The position numbers and the translations under genes were made by a program. A stretch of 64,000 bases of DNA, from contig JAFQOE010000037.1 in NCBI GenBank assembly GCA_017395635.1, forward strand, positions 1 to 64,000, given 5' to 3'. This DNA is from Lachnospiraceae bacterium. GTDB lineage: Bacteria; Bacillota; Clostridia; Lachnospirales; Lachnospiraceae. Shown piece by piece: positions 47,515 through 55,399 of the stretch. Under the pieces are notes generated by a model. That model worked only from the letters and a program-made list of their open reading frames with translations. It made no database searches and was not told the DNA's origin. Position 1 is the stretch's first letter, and each line of letters starts with the position of its first letter.

Positions 47515-48229
47515 GGGCAGTCATCTCCAAAAAGATTTTCTCAAGATCCATATCAGGATACTTGGCGGTTAGTTCCTCTAAAGTACCATAGAATAAAGAT
47601 TTACCATGGTTGATAATGATAACCTTGTCACAAAGCTTTTCTGCAACTTCCAGAACATGGGTCGAGAAAAGAACTGAATTACCGGCATCTGCATGTTCGC
47701 GCATCATTTGTTTTAAGGCATAGGCAGATTTGGGATCCAAACCGGTTAGTGGCTCATCCAAAATCCATACTTCCGGATCATGTACCAAAGCGGCAGCTAC
47801 CATGATTTTCTGTCTCATACCATGGGAATAGCTCTGCATCGGTTTATCTAATACGTCAGCAAGATCAAACCTAGTAGCAAAGGTTTTAATACGTTCTTTG
47901 CGTGTTTCGGTAGGAACTTTATAGATGTCAGAAATCAGATTCATGAATTCGATACCCTTCAAACGAAGAAACATGTCCGGACTATCAGCGATATATCCGA
48001 TGACCTGTTTTGCCTTTAAAGGTTCCTTTTGCATGTCATGGTCATTAATAAGAATAGAACCACAATCCGGTTTTAGGATTCCGGTCATCATTTTCAGAGT
48101 GGTTGTTTTGCCGGCACCATTAGGTCCAATAAAACCAACAATCTCACCATTGTTAACGGTGAGATTCAGGTTATCTACGGCACGAACGGTACTATTGTAG
48201 GTTTTGGTTACATTTTCAATTCGTATCAT
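47507..48229 (-). CDS. ABC transporter ATPase
   Basis: This 240-residue ATPase has Walker A GPNGAGKTTT near residue 37, signature SHGMRQKIMVAAALV near 133, Walker B VWILDEPLTGLDP near 152 and a switch His in FSTHVLE near 187. It is of the CcmA/DrrA/YhaQ type. Its partner is the permease downstream, which overlaps it by 8 bp. The ribosome site is GAAAGGACG. A short inverted-repeat element (48259-48348) lies just upstream and could include or displace its promoter. Confidence 0.95.
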   Translation of the reverse strand: MIRIENVTKTYNSTVRAVDNLNLTVNNGEIVGFIGPNGAGKTTTLKMMTGILKPDCGSILINDHDMQKEPLKAKQVIGYIADSPDMFLRLKGIEFMNLISDIYKVPTETRKERIKTFATRFDLADVLDKPMQSYSHGMRQKIMVAAALVHDPEVWILDEPLTGLDPKSAYALKQMMREHADAGNSVLFSTHVLEVAEKLCDKVIIINHGKSLFYGTLEELTAKYPDMDLEKIFLEMTAHE

Positions 48230-48258
48230 ATGTGCGTCCTTTCTTAAAATATGTTACA

Positions 48259-48348
48259 TAGGTGTTTGCGAAACTCGAATTTATGTCGTGAAGTTTGTTA
48301 CATATGCACAACTAAGAACATTGTACTTACGAGTTTCGCACCCCCTAG
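48259..48348 (+). repeat. Short derivative of the structured inverted-repeat element, copy C
   Basis: This 90-bp element has ends TAGGTGTTTGCGAAACTCG and a near-complement at 48330-48348. Its right half (TTTGTTACATATGCACAA onward) aligns with the right end of the element at 51306-51512 in reverse complement, but the roughly 118-bp structured core is gone. It sits between the ABC ATPase start and the lytic transglycosylase end, where the hairpin could act as a terminator for the latter. Confidence 0.6.
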
Positions 48349-48353
48349 ATATA

Positions 48354-49076
48354 CTACAGATTAAGTTTTGCTGGGTTGGTAACGTCACTTGCAGCAACCG
48401 CATAGATAGTCGTAATATCAGGTTGCGAAGTTGAAATGGTTGGATCCGCAGTGGCATTGATTGTGTGAGTATCATTAGTAGTATTGCTGACAGGATAAGT
48501 AATTTCTTCATTTCCCATATAAGCCAGTATTTTTTTGACGTAGTTTTGAGTTTCCTCGAATGGAGGAATTCCGCTATACTTATCTACGTTGCCAGGACCT
48601 GCGTTATAAGCTGCCAATGCAAGCGATACATTGCCGTTATACTTATGAAGCATCTGGGAAAGGTATTTGGCACCACCCATAATATTCTGTTCGGCATCAT
48701 AAGCATCGGTCACACCTAAAGACTGTGCAGTGCTTGGCATAAGTTGCATGACTCCCATTGCACCTACCGAAGAGGTAGCATTGGCATTAAAGTTGGACTC
48801 TGTTTTGGCAACCGCCTTCAGGAGATTCACATCTATGTTGTATTCCTTAGCTGCACGATTGAAAATGTCTTCCATTTCGGCAGGACTGGTAACCGTTTCT
48901 TTAGAGCCTGTATTCTTGCTGGAACTTGCCGATGTATCTGCTGATTCCGGTGTTGCATAGATTACGGATTCGGCTTCTAATACCGAATCAAAGTTGTTAC
49001 CAGATGATTGCTTGGCAGAACCTAAGGTTTGATATGTATTTTCATTCAGATTTCCTACGTTATTAATGTATGTCAT
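48354..49076 (-). CDS. Lytic transglycosylase (SLT domain)
   Basis: This protein of about 240 residues has a Ser/Thr-rich N-terminal 80 residues followed by an SLT domain (about 85-195). LLKAVAKTESNFNANATSSV holds the catalytic Glu, GAMGVMQLMPSTAQSLGV the next motif and ALAAYNAGPGNVDKY the Tyr motif. It cleaves the glycan chain of peptidoglycan. No classical signal peptide is seen; secretion may use another route, as for some flagellar or phage lysozymes. The start was set at 49076 because GAGGAG lies 7 bases upstream; in-frame starts further up (49121, 49094, 49091) lie before that ribosome site. Confidence 0.88.
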   Translation of the reverse strand: MTYINNVGNLNENTYQTLGSAKQSSGNNFDSVLEAESVIYATPESADTSASSSKNTGSKETVTSPAEMEDIFNRAAKEYNIDVNLLKAVAKTESNFNANATSSVGAMGVMQLMPSTAQSLGVTDAYDAEQNIMGGAKYLSQMLHKYNGNVSLALAAYNAGPGNVDKYSGIPPFEETQNYVKKILAYMGNEEITYPVSNTTNDTHTINATADPTISTSQPDITTIYAVAASDVTNPAKLNL

Positions 49077-49103
49077 TGGTATACTCCTCATCATAATCGT
49101 ACT

Positions 49104-49151
49104 GTAACTATTCAGAGCCACATTAGAAACTGCTTGGTTCTGAATAGTTAC
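49104..49151 (-). promoter_or_regulatory. 17-bp stem-loop in the leader of the lytic transglycosylase gene
   Basis: On the minus strand GTAACTATTCAGAACCA pairs with TGGCTCTGAATAGTTAC (one G-U or mismatch) around a 14-nt loop. It ends 28 bases before the start codon. There is no T tract, so it is a 5'-UTR structure and not a terminator. It may stabilise the mRNA or bind a regulator as DNA. Confidence 0.5.
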
Positions 49152-49180
49152 ATTTTACTATAAATAACTACAAATGAAAA
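49152..49180 (-). promoter_or_regulatory. Candidate promoter of the lytic transglycosylase gene
   Basis: On the minus strand TTTTCA (49180-49175) and TAAAAT (49157-49152) are 17 bp apart. Transcription would begin at the edge of the leader stem-loop. Confidence 0.45.
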
Positions 49181-49188
49181 TGATTATT

Positions 49189-49216
49189 TTGACATTATGA
49201 GAAGAGTGATTATAAT
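49189..49216 (+). promoter_or_regulatory. Promoter of the carboxyltransferase gene
   Basis: Consensus TTGACA (49189-49194) and TATAAT (49211-49216) are separated by 16 bp, about 75 bp before the start codon. It is divergent from, and only 9 bp away from, the transglycosylase promoter. Confidence 0.75.
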
Positions 49217-49292
49217 AGGGTAGTGAGTCTTTTGCAAACGAAAAAGAAGAATTAGCAAAATACAATGACAGAGAAAGGTTTGGAGAAAAAAG

Positions 49293-50786
49293 ATGTATTT
49301 AAACAAGGTGAATCCTTATAGTATATCAAAACAACATAGACGGGATAAAATGCATATTCTGGAAAGGGTGCAAGCATTATTTGATAAAGGGAGTTTTACA
49401 GAGTATTATCCGGATGATTTGATAGAGGAAAATATTAACCAAGGTTATGATGGTGTGATAACCGGATATGGTAATATTTTTGGAAGAAGAGTGTATTTTT
49501 ATGGGCAGGATTTTACCTGTATGGGAGGAACATTCGGCTATCAGCATAGTAGACAGATGATTGCCATTATCAAGGAAGCAATTCGTGAAAAGAAACCAAT
49601 TATAGGTATCTATGATGGCGGTGGTGCAAGGATTCAGGAAGGAGCAGCATCAGTAGCAGGCTGTGGAGAATTGTTTCGAATGAATGCATTAGCTTCCGGT
49701 TATATTCCGCAGATAGCGATTATCGCAGGGACTTGTGCGGGTGGTGCAGTATATTCGCCGGGACTTACGGATTTTGTGTTTACCATCGATAAGATTAGCA
49801 ATATGTTTGTAACCGGTTCTAAAGTTATCAATGAAGTACAGGGAACTGATTATTTGATAGAAGAGCTTGGTGGTGCCAACATTCATTCTGAAATTAGTGG
49901 TGTAGCACATTTTCGCATGCAGGATGAGAGAAGTTGTTATGCACAGGTGCGGAAGCTGATTGATATGCTTCCACCATGCTATAGTGAGGAGAGAACGTTC
50001 CGTACGGATTTGTATCGTGCAAAAGATTTGTCGGATATTATGACATTTATTCCGAAAGACATAGAGGAATCATATGATGTGATTCCGGTTATTGAAGAGA
50101 TATTAGATGATGATAGTTTTGTCGAAGTACAAAAGGAATTTGCTAAGAATATTGTGGTTGGTTTTGGTAAGCTTGGTGGATTTACAGTAGGTGTAGTAGC
50201 AAGCCAGACGCTGCACAAGAATGGTTCTATCGATGTAGATGGAGCTGATAAGGCAACCCGTTTTGTACAATATTGTGATTGTTACAATATTCCGATTATT
50301 ACACTTGCAGATTCGACAGGATTTGTGATGGAAGCGGAGCAGGAGTATAAAGGGTTGATTCGTCACGGAGCAAAAATGATTCAGGCCTATGCGAATGCTA
50401 CAACCATTCGCTTAACTGTTATCTTGCGTAAGGCTTATGGTGGTCCTTATATTTTCATGGGTTGTAAGCAGTTAGGAGCGGATAAGCACTATGTATGGCC
50501 GAAAGCACAGGTTGCAGTTATGAAAGCAGAGGGTGCAGTAGCGGTTATCAGTAATAGTCAGCTTAATCAATTAGAAGGCATGGAAAAGGAAGCTTTCCTT
50601 AAGAAACAGTTAGAAGATTATCGTAAGGCATATATGAATAGTGATATGGTTTTACAACGTCAGTTTGTTGATGCGGAGATTAAACCAGAACAAACGAGGG
50701 AAGTGCTGTATCAGGATTTGCTTCGCCTGACAAATGAACCAATTCGTCAGCAGATAAAGAAGAAACATCCGAATCATCCGGTTTGA
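49293..50786 (+). CDS. Biotin-dependent acyl-CoA carboxyltransferase (PCC-beta type)
   Basis: This 497-residue protein has two crotonase-like halves, as in propionyl-CoA carboxylase beta and methylmalonyl-CoA decarboxylase alpha. DGGGARIQEGAASVAGCGEL near 110-129 and AGTCAGGAVYSPGLTDF near 147-163 bind acyl-CoA and hold the oxyanion site of the first half; LRKAYGGPYIFMGCKQLGAD near 378 is the second. It moves carboxyl groups between biotin and an acyl-CoA. No biotin carboxylase or carrier gene is next to it, so its partners are elsewhere. The protein is slightly shorter than PCC-beta (about 515). It has its own promoter and terminator. Confidence 0.9.
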   Translation: MYLNKVNPYSISKQHRRDKMHILERVQALFDKGSFTEYYPDDLIEENINQGYDGVITGYGNIFGRRVYFYGQDFTCMGGTFGYQHSRQMIAIIKEAIREKKPIIGIYDGGGARIQEGAASVAGCGELFRMNALASGYIPQIAIIAGTCAGGAVYSPGLTDFVFTIDKISNMFVTGSKVINEVQGTDYLIEELGGANIHSEISGVAHFRMQDERSCYAQVRKLIDMLPPCYSEERTFRTDLYRAKDLSDIMTFIPKDIEESYDVIPVIEEILDDDSFVEVQKEFAKNIVVGFGKLGGFTVGVVASQTLHKNGSIDVDGADKATRFVQYCDCYNIPIITLADSTGFVMEAEQEYKGLIRHGAKMIQAYANATTIRLTVILRKAYGGPYIFMGCKQLGADKHYVWPKAQVAVMKAEGAVAVISNSQLNQLEGMEKEAFLKKQLEDYRKAYMNSDMVLQRQFVDAEIKPEQTREVLYQDLLRLTNEPIRQQIKKKHPNHPV

Positions 50787-50815
50787 TGATAGGAAATATT
50801 TGCATTGAGAACAAA

Positions 50816-50865
50816 AAAAGGGGTATCGCTCAAACGAGAAATCGTAAGAGCGATACCCCTTTTAC
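50816..50865. terminator. Bidirectional intrinsic terminator
   Basis: A 16-bp stem (AAAAGGGGTATCGCTC/GAGCGATACCCCTTTT) with a loop of about 16 nt lies between the carboxyltransferase gene and the convergent Cys-rich gene. A and T runs on both sides let it work on both strands. Confidence 0.85.
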
Positions 50866-50934
50866 GTATACGGGTAGGTGCAAGCCTACTCGATTCGAAT
50901 AGAGTAGGGATGCTACTCAGATTCTAAAGCTCAA

Positions 50935-51195
50935 TTAGCATCCACAACCACAACCGCAATTGCTTCTGTCGCTTACGCCATTATTACCGCAGCAGCATAA
51001 AAGAAGTAAGATGATAATAATGCATGAGCAGTTTCCACCACCGAAACCACATCCATCATTGCCACCGAATAAGCCGCTTCCACAACCGTGATCGTTGCCA
51101 CCACAGCAAGAAAGAAGAAGTAAGATAATAATAATTGTTGAGCAGTTTCCACCGCCAAAACCACAACCGCAGTTGTTTGCTGATAAGTCACCCAT
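50935..51195 (-). CDS. Duplicated Cys/Gly-rich hydrophobic small protein
   Basis: This 86-residue protein is made of two near-identical modules. Each has a CGFGGGNCS stretch, then IIIILLLL, then a Cys cluster (SCCGG or CCCGN); the tail is CGCGCGC. It has about 17 Cys and 20 Gly. Proteins of this look are annotated in Clostridia as chorion-class high-cysteine proteins, with no known function. It could be a spore-coat or surface protein, a metal-binding peptide, or a modified-peptide precursor; none is proven. It has a strong GGAGGA site and a terminator. No maturation enzyme is adjacent. Confidence 0.8.
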   Translation of the reverse strand: MGDLSANNCGCGFGGGNCSTIIIILLLLSCCGGNDHGCGSGLFGGNDGCGFGGGNCSCIIIILLLLCCCGNNGVSDRSNCGCGCGC

Positions 51196-51225
51196 GAGGA
51201 GTCCTCCAAATTGTTTTTACACTGT

Positions 51226-51252
51226 TATAATATGCCAATAATGAAAAGGTGT
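51226..51252 (-). promoter_or_regulatory. Candidate promoter of the Cys/Gly-rich gene
   Basis: On the minus strand CATATTATA (51234-51226) fits the CATAnnnTA -10 of sigma-K-type promoters, with an AC-containing -35 region about 15 bases upstream. A sigma-A reading (TTGTCA, 19-bp spacer, TATTAT) is also possible. The evidence does not separate the two. Confidence 0.35.
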
Positions 51253-51305
51253 GACAATAAGATTGCTATATTTTTTTATTTTTGTTAGACTAAGGAATAG
51301 TAATA

Positions 51306-51512
51306 TAGGTAATTGCGAAACTCAAGTTTGTAATTTGATGCTTGTGCAAATTTAACAAACCAACGCAGGACGTTTGCACTTGCCACAATGCGTAACGGTA
51401 CTAAGTTCGACTATGTCTCACTAAGTACCGACGGATTGTGAAGCACCTGCTTATGGTACTTGTTAAATTTACACAAGCCAATGACAGTTTTTATGAGTTT
51501 CGTAATTACCTA
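51306..51512 (-). repeat. Structured inverted-repeat element, copy B
   Basis: A 207-bp element is bounded by 19-bp terminal inverted repeats with one mismatch (TAGGTAATTGCGAAACTCA at 51306-51324, complement at 51494-51512). Inside, a second inverted repeat (GCTTGTGCAAATTTAACAA region and its complement, 51340-51478) encloses the same roughly 118-bp core as copy A, in reverse orientation. Core differences keep pairing possible, for example CACAAT/ATTGTG in this copy. No ORF is present. It lies upstream of the S1-domain gene. Confidence 0.75.
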
Positions 51513-51541
51513 AATAGTTATAGAACAGGAGGATGTGTGTT

Positions 51542-52447
51542 ATGGAAACGATGGCAGATTTTGAGAAGGAGTTAAAGAACTCATTTCGCGTGATAAGAGA
51601 GGGAGAACGCATTGAAGGAATGATTGTAGATATCAATGACGAGGTGGTTACCTTGGATTTGAGCTATTATGCACCGGGCGTAATTCCTTTGACAGAGCTT
51701 TCGGATGATCCGGATTTTTCAGCTATGAGGGATTTGAAAATAGGAGATAATATAGAAGTAATTGTGACTCAGACAGATGATGGAAAAGGCAATGTAGAAT
51801 GTTCTTTAAAGGAAGCCAATGAAATTTCTGCTTGGGAACATTTGAAAGAGTTAAAAGAGCAGGAAACAGTGGTTTCTGTTCGCGTGAAAGAAGCGGTAAA
51901 TGCTGGTGTTGTGGGATATCTTGAAGGAATTCGAGCATTTATTCCGGCTTCACAATTAGCATTGACCTTTGTAGAGGATACGGAAAGTTATATTGGAAAG
52001 AACTTGGAAGTGAAAGTGATTACAGTAGAAGAATCTGCTAAAAAGCTAGTGCTTTCTGCAAAATTGGTCTTGAAAGAAAGAGAAGCAGAAAATGATAGAG
52101 CAAAGATGGCGATGATTGTTCCTGGTTCTATATTCGAAGGAACGGTGGAGAGCCTTATGCCGTATGGTGCATTTGTTGCAATGGAGAATGGTTTAACCGG
52201 TTTGGTTCATATTTCGAAGATTTCTATGAAGCGAATTAGCAAACCATCAGAAGTATTGTCTGTGGGACAGAAGGTTAAGGTAAAGGTCATAGAAGTGAAG
52301 GATGGTAAGATTAGTCTTAGCATTTGTGATGTGGAAACCAATACGTCTGAGATTGTTACAGATGTAATTGAAACATTTGATTATGAGTGCGAGGAGATTC
52401 CGAATAATCCGTTCGGTGCATTATTGGCAGGAATTAAACTTGACTAA
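51542..52447 (+). CDS. S1 RNA-binding domain protein (ribosomal protein S1-like)
   Basis: This is a protein of about 301 residues with three S1 OB-fold domains (about 14-85, 100-165, 185-255). VGYLEGIRAFIPASQL near 123 and EGTVESLMPYGAFVAMENGL near 197 are typical of S1 repeats. Firmicutes often carry S1-like proteins shorter than the six-domain E. coli S1; this one may help mRNA binding by the 30S subunit or act as an RNA-binding factor. The AGGAGG site touches the ATG at 51533, so the ATG at 51542 with a 9-base spacer is the better start. A structured repeat lies directly upstream. Confidence 0.88.
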   Translation: METMADFEKELKNSFRVIREGERIEGMIVDINDEVVTLDLSYYAPGVIPLTELSDDPDFSAMRDLKIGDNIEVIVTQTDDGKGNVECSLKEANEISAWEHLKELKEQETVVSVRVKEAVNAGVVGYLEGIRAFIPASQLALTFVEDTESYIGKNLEVKVITVEESAKKLVLSAKLVLKEREAENDRAKMAMIVPGSIFEGTVESLMPYGAFVAMENGLTGLVHISKISMKRISKPSEVLSVGQKVKVKVIEVKDGKISLSICDVETNTSEIVTDVIETFDYECEEIPNNPFGALLAGIKLD

Positions 52448-52457
52448 TGGTGCGAGA

Positions 52458-52522
52458 TTATGTAAAGTTATTATGTAGAGTTGTTATGTGAATATACTAT
52501 GTAAATATATTATGTTGAGTTG
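52458..52522 (+). repeat. Five tandem copies of a 13-bp unit
   Basis: Five exact-length 13-bp units of the type TTATGTARAGTTR follow each other without gaps just after the S1-domain gene. Units 1, 2 and 5 are the most alike. No hairpin forms. A weak promoter (TTGAAG, 19-bp spacer, TATAAT at 52572-52577) lies downstream, so the units could be binding sites or slippage-prone sequence. Confidence 0.7.
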
Positions 52523-52610
52523 GTAGATGCATTACATATTATTTGATTGAAGTTTACATTGGTTTGTTATGTATAATGTATATGTTGTGATTAATAAGAA
52601 GTGGGGTAGC

Positions 52611-53723
52611 ATGAAAATACGAAGGAATATTATAGTAGCAGTCGTAATAATATGGACTATGATGAATTTATGTAATTTTCAAAGTTTTGCAGCAACTACA
52701 ATAAATGAGAACAAAGTCAATGGTATTATGTCAACTATTGTGGATGGCGAAATAGTATTAACTTGGGAGAAGTTGAACCAAGCGGATGGATACCGCATAT
52801 ATGAGGCATCCTCTTTGAAGAAATATCGTCTTATAAGCCAGACAAAGAAAACGAAACTTGTTTTGAAAGGGCGAGAAAAGGGTGACACATACCGTTATTA
52901 TGTGAAAGCATATAAGAACCAAAGTAATGGCAAGAAAACCTATAGCAAGATTAGTAAGAAGGTGTCTGTGCGTATTCCGGATAATGGAATATCCACGATT
53001 AAGAACTTTCTTCAGACAGCAATTGCGCCAATCGGTTCCACAATGTATGTATGGGGTGGTGGTTGGAATGAACCGGATACCGCCGCAGGAAAAGAAGCGA
53101 AAACAACCGGTCTTAGCAAGTCATGGAGAAATTTCGCAAAGAATAAAAGTGCAGATTATAATTACAGAAATTATAGGTATCAGATTCATGATGGATTGGA
53201 TTGTTCCGGATATGTTGGCTGGTGTGTGTATAATGTGATGAATACGCAGAATAATCAATCGGGATATGTACTAAGTGCTTCAAAACAGGCGAATAAGTTT
53301 GCAAAACTCGGGTTTGGAAGTTATCGTTCAGCTAGTAAGGTTAAGAATTACAAAGCAGGGGACATAATGAGTTCTACTTGTTCGTGTTGTGGTCATGTCT
53401 GGATTGTGATTGGACAGTGTGAGGATGGAAGTGTGGTGTTGGTGCATGCATCACCACCGGGTGTGCAGATTAATGGCACAACGACACCTTCCGGGGAGAA
53501 GAATAGTCAGGCATATCGTTTAGCTAAGAAATATATGAAAAAGTATTATCCGGCATGGTATAAGAAGTACTCAGATGTCAGTAAAGGTCCGGCGTATCTT
53601 TCACATTATGGGCAGATGAGATGGAAGACTACCGGTGAGAATGTATATTTATCTGACCCGGAGCATTATCAGAAAAAGTCGGCAGAGAAGATACTAAAAG
53701 ATTTATTTAAGACGGTAAAATGA
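52611..53723 (+). CDS. Secreted NlpC/P60-type peptidoglycan hydrolase
   Basis: This is a protein of about 370 residues with a signal peptide (IIVAVVIIWTMMNLC, cleavage after FAA), an FN3-like domain (about 30-115) and a C-terminal NlpC/P60 domain. The catalytic Cys is in DGLDCSGYVGW and the catalytic His in CGHVWIVIG. It should cut peptide stems of peptidoglycan. An unusual feature is the double-Cys STCSCCGH just before the His. The start at 52611 begins the signal peptide; the in-frame ATG at 52569 would place 14 extra residues ahead of it. It has the same FN3-like module style as the GH5 gene at 41240. Confidence 0.88.
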   Translation: MKIRRNIIVAVVIIWTMMNLCNFQSFAATTINENKVNGIMSTIVDGEIVLTWEKLNQADGYRIYEASSLKKYRLISQTKKTKLVLKGREKGDTYRYYVKAYKNQSNGKKTYSKISKKVSVRIPDNGISTIKNFLQTAIAPIGSTMYVWGGGWNEPDTAAGKEAKTTGLSKSWRNFAKNKSADYNYRNYRYQIHDGLDCSGYVGWCVYNVMNTQNNQSGYVLSASKQANKFAKLGFGSYRSASKVKNYKAGDIMSSTCSCCGHVWIVIGQCEDGSVVLVHASPPGVQINGTTTPSGEKNSQAYRLAKKYMKKYYPAWYKKYSDVSKGPAYLSHYGQMRWKTTGENVYLSDPEHYQKKSAEKILKDLFKTVK

Positions 53724-53790
53724 TAAGTTGCTTGATAGTGAATGAAGAAGTTTGGTAGCTTTGATTGATACGCTAAGGAGAGGTTACGTT

Positions 53791-55326
53791 ATGCAAGAAT
53801 TATTTGATGTGATTAATGAGATTTGTTCTAAGATTCAAGTGGTGTCTGATTTGTTTTGGAATTTTCCTACGAATTTTGAGTGGTACGCCAATATCCCTAT
53901 TTTAGGCAATTTCTCATTGGCAATTATTCTACTCATTGGCTCTGGAATATTTTTTACCTGTAATCTTCGATTTATACAGGTTCGTAAGTTTCGGTATGGT
54001 CTTCAGGTCTTGAAGAACAGTAAGAGTAATGAGACCGGAATATCACCTTTGGCTGCATTTTTCTTGTCTACAGCCATGCGAGTTGGACCGGGAAATATTC
54101 TGGGCGTGACAGGAGCCATTTCGGTAGGCGGTCCCGGAGCGCTTTTCTGGATGTGGATTTCTGCATTTTTTGGAATGGCAACGGCTTATACGGAATCTAC
54201 TATGGCTCAGATTTTCAAGGAAAAGAAGGGTGATGAGTATATTGGTGGTCTTGCATTTTATGGCAAGCGTTTACTTAAAAATGTAGCACCGGTAGGTGTG
54301 TTTTTATCGGTTATGTACATTGTGTATGCATTGTTATGTTTTCCGGCTCAAGGATTTAATACGGTATCTTCCATAGGGCAGATTGCAGAAACCATTACAG
54401 GAAATGTAATTCCCACCAATTCGCTACTTTATTGGGTGAGCTTTGTGGTTCTTCTAATTGTGTTGGTTGTCATTTCCTTTGGCGGAATTAAGAAGGTGAC
54501 TAAGGTTACCGATATCATTGTACCAATTATGGCAGTGGTTTACGTGTTAACTGTATTGGTGTTAGTGATTGTGAATGTAGATCGAATACCATGGTTTTTT
54601 AGTGCGGTGTTTAAAGGTGCATTTAAGCCTGAAGCCGTGTTTGGTGGTGCATTTGGTGTTGCGTTAATTCAGGGTGTGAAACGAGGTCTTATGTCTAATG
54701 AAGCGGGACAGGGAACCATTACTATGCCGGCAGCAGCTTCAGATGCAGAACATCCTTGCAATCAGGGATGTGTTCAGGCTATAGGCGTATTCTTAGATAC
54801 CATAGTAATCTGTACATTGACCAGTTTCGTGGTAATTATGGGGCGAGCATGGTTGACGGACAATGCGGAGGCTTGGTTTGAACTAGGCAAGCTACCAAAG
54901 TTTATCGCATCGGTTGGAGAGCTTGCTCCGGGTATAGTCTTTAACACCATTGTTTCGATACTGGTGTCAGTATGTTTTGGCTTGTTTGCATTTACCTGTT
55001 TACTGGGATTCTTTTCCTTTACGGAAATTTGTGCTAATCGGATTTCGCAAAAGAAATCATTTATTGTATTGACTCGTGTGCTTTGTCTCGTTGTAATATC
55101 TTTTGGTGTGTTAACCAGTATTGCAGGAATGGATTTGGGTTCTTTGTGGGATTTATCTGATTTTGCTAACATATTGATTGCATACTGTAATATTCCGTTA
55201 TTGTATATTGGATTTAAGTATGTGAAGAAAGCAACCGTGCATTTTGAAAAAAATGATGGAACGCCTTTTACATCTGAGGTGATAGGTGTAGAGGTGCCGG
55301 TTTGGGACGAGAGAGCAAAGAAGTAG
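53791..55326 (+). CDS. Alanine/glycine:cation symporter (AGCS family)
   Basis: This is a protein of about 511 residues with 10-11 TM helices. TAMRVGPGNILGVTGAISVG near residue 93 and GALFWMWISAFFGMATAYTE after it are the AGCS signature, and RGLMSNEAGQGT near 295 is a second. It imports alanine, glycine or glutamine with sodium ions. The ATG at 53791 has AAGGAG ten bases upstream; a GTG at 53752 lacks one. The hairpin after it doubles as leader of the following subtilase gene. Confidence 0.95.
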   Translation: MQELFDVINEICSKIQVVSDLFWNFPTNFEWYANIPILGNFSLAIILLIGSGIFFTCNLRFIQVRKFRYGLQVLKNSKSNETGISPLAAFFLSTAMRVGPGNILGVTGAISVGGPGALFWMWISAFFGMATAYTESTMAQIFKEKKGDEYIGGLAFYGKRLLKNVAPVGVFLSVMYIVYALLCFPAQGFNTVSSIGQIAETITGNVIPTNSLLYWVSFVVLLIVLVVISFGGIKKVTKVTDIIVPIMAVVYVLTVLVLVIVNVDRIPWFFSAVFKGAFKPEAVFGGAFGVALIQGVKRGLMSNEAGQGTITMPAAASDAEHPCNQGCVQAIGVFLDTIVICTLTSFVVIMGRAWLTDNAEAWFELGKLPKFIASVGELAPGIVFNTIVSILVSVCFGLFAFTCLLGFFSFTEICANRISQKKSFIVLTRVLCLVVISFGVLTSIAGMDLGSLWDLSDFANILIAYCNIPLLYIGFKYVKKATVHFEKNDGTPFTSEVIGVEVPVWDERAKK

Positions 55327-55357
55327 GAAAAGAATACAGTGACACTCATTAAGAAAG

Positions 55358-55399
55358 TCTCATACTTTATCTATAAGAGATAAGGTATGAGATTTTTTT
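55358..55399 (+). terminator. Intrinsic terminator abutting the subtilase start codon
   Basis: A 15-bp stem with one G-U pair (TCTCATACTTTATCT/AGATAAGGTATGAGA, 55358-55372 and 55378-55392) is followed by seven T, directly touching the ATG at 55400. It ends the symporter transcript and must also limit the subtilase. A near-identical structure precedes the paralogue at 62333. Confidence 0.85.

Noticed and set aside
52458-52522. Tandem 13-bp units as a CRISPR array
   Set aside because: The units are contiguous with no spacers, far too short, and no cas gene is present.
54774-55349. 191-codon open frame on the minus strand over the symporter
   Set aside because: It lies wholly antisense to a clear AGCS gene and has no recognisable domain or promoter.
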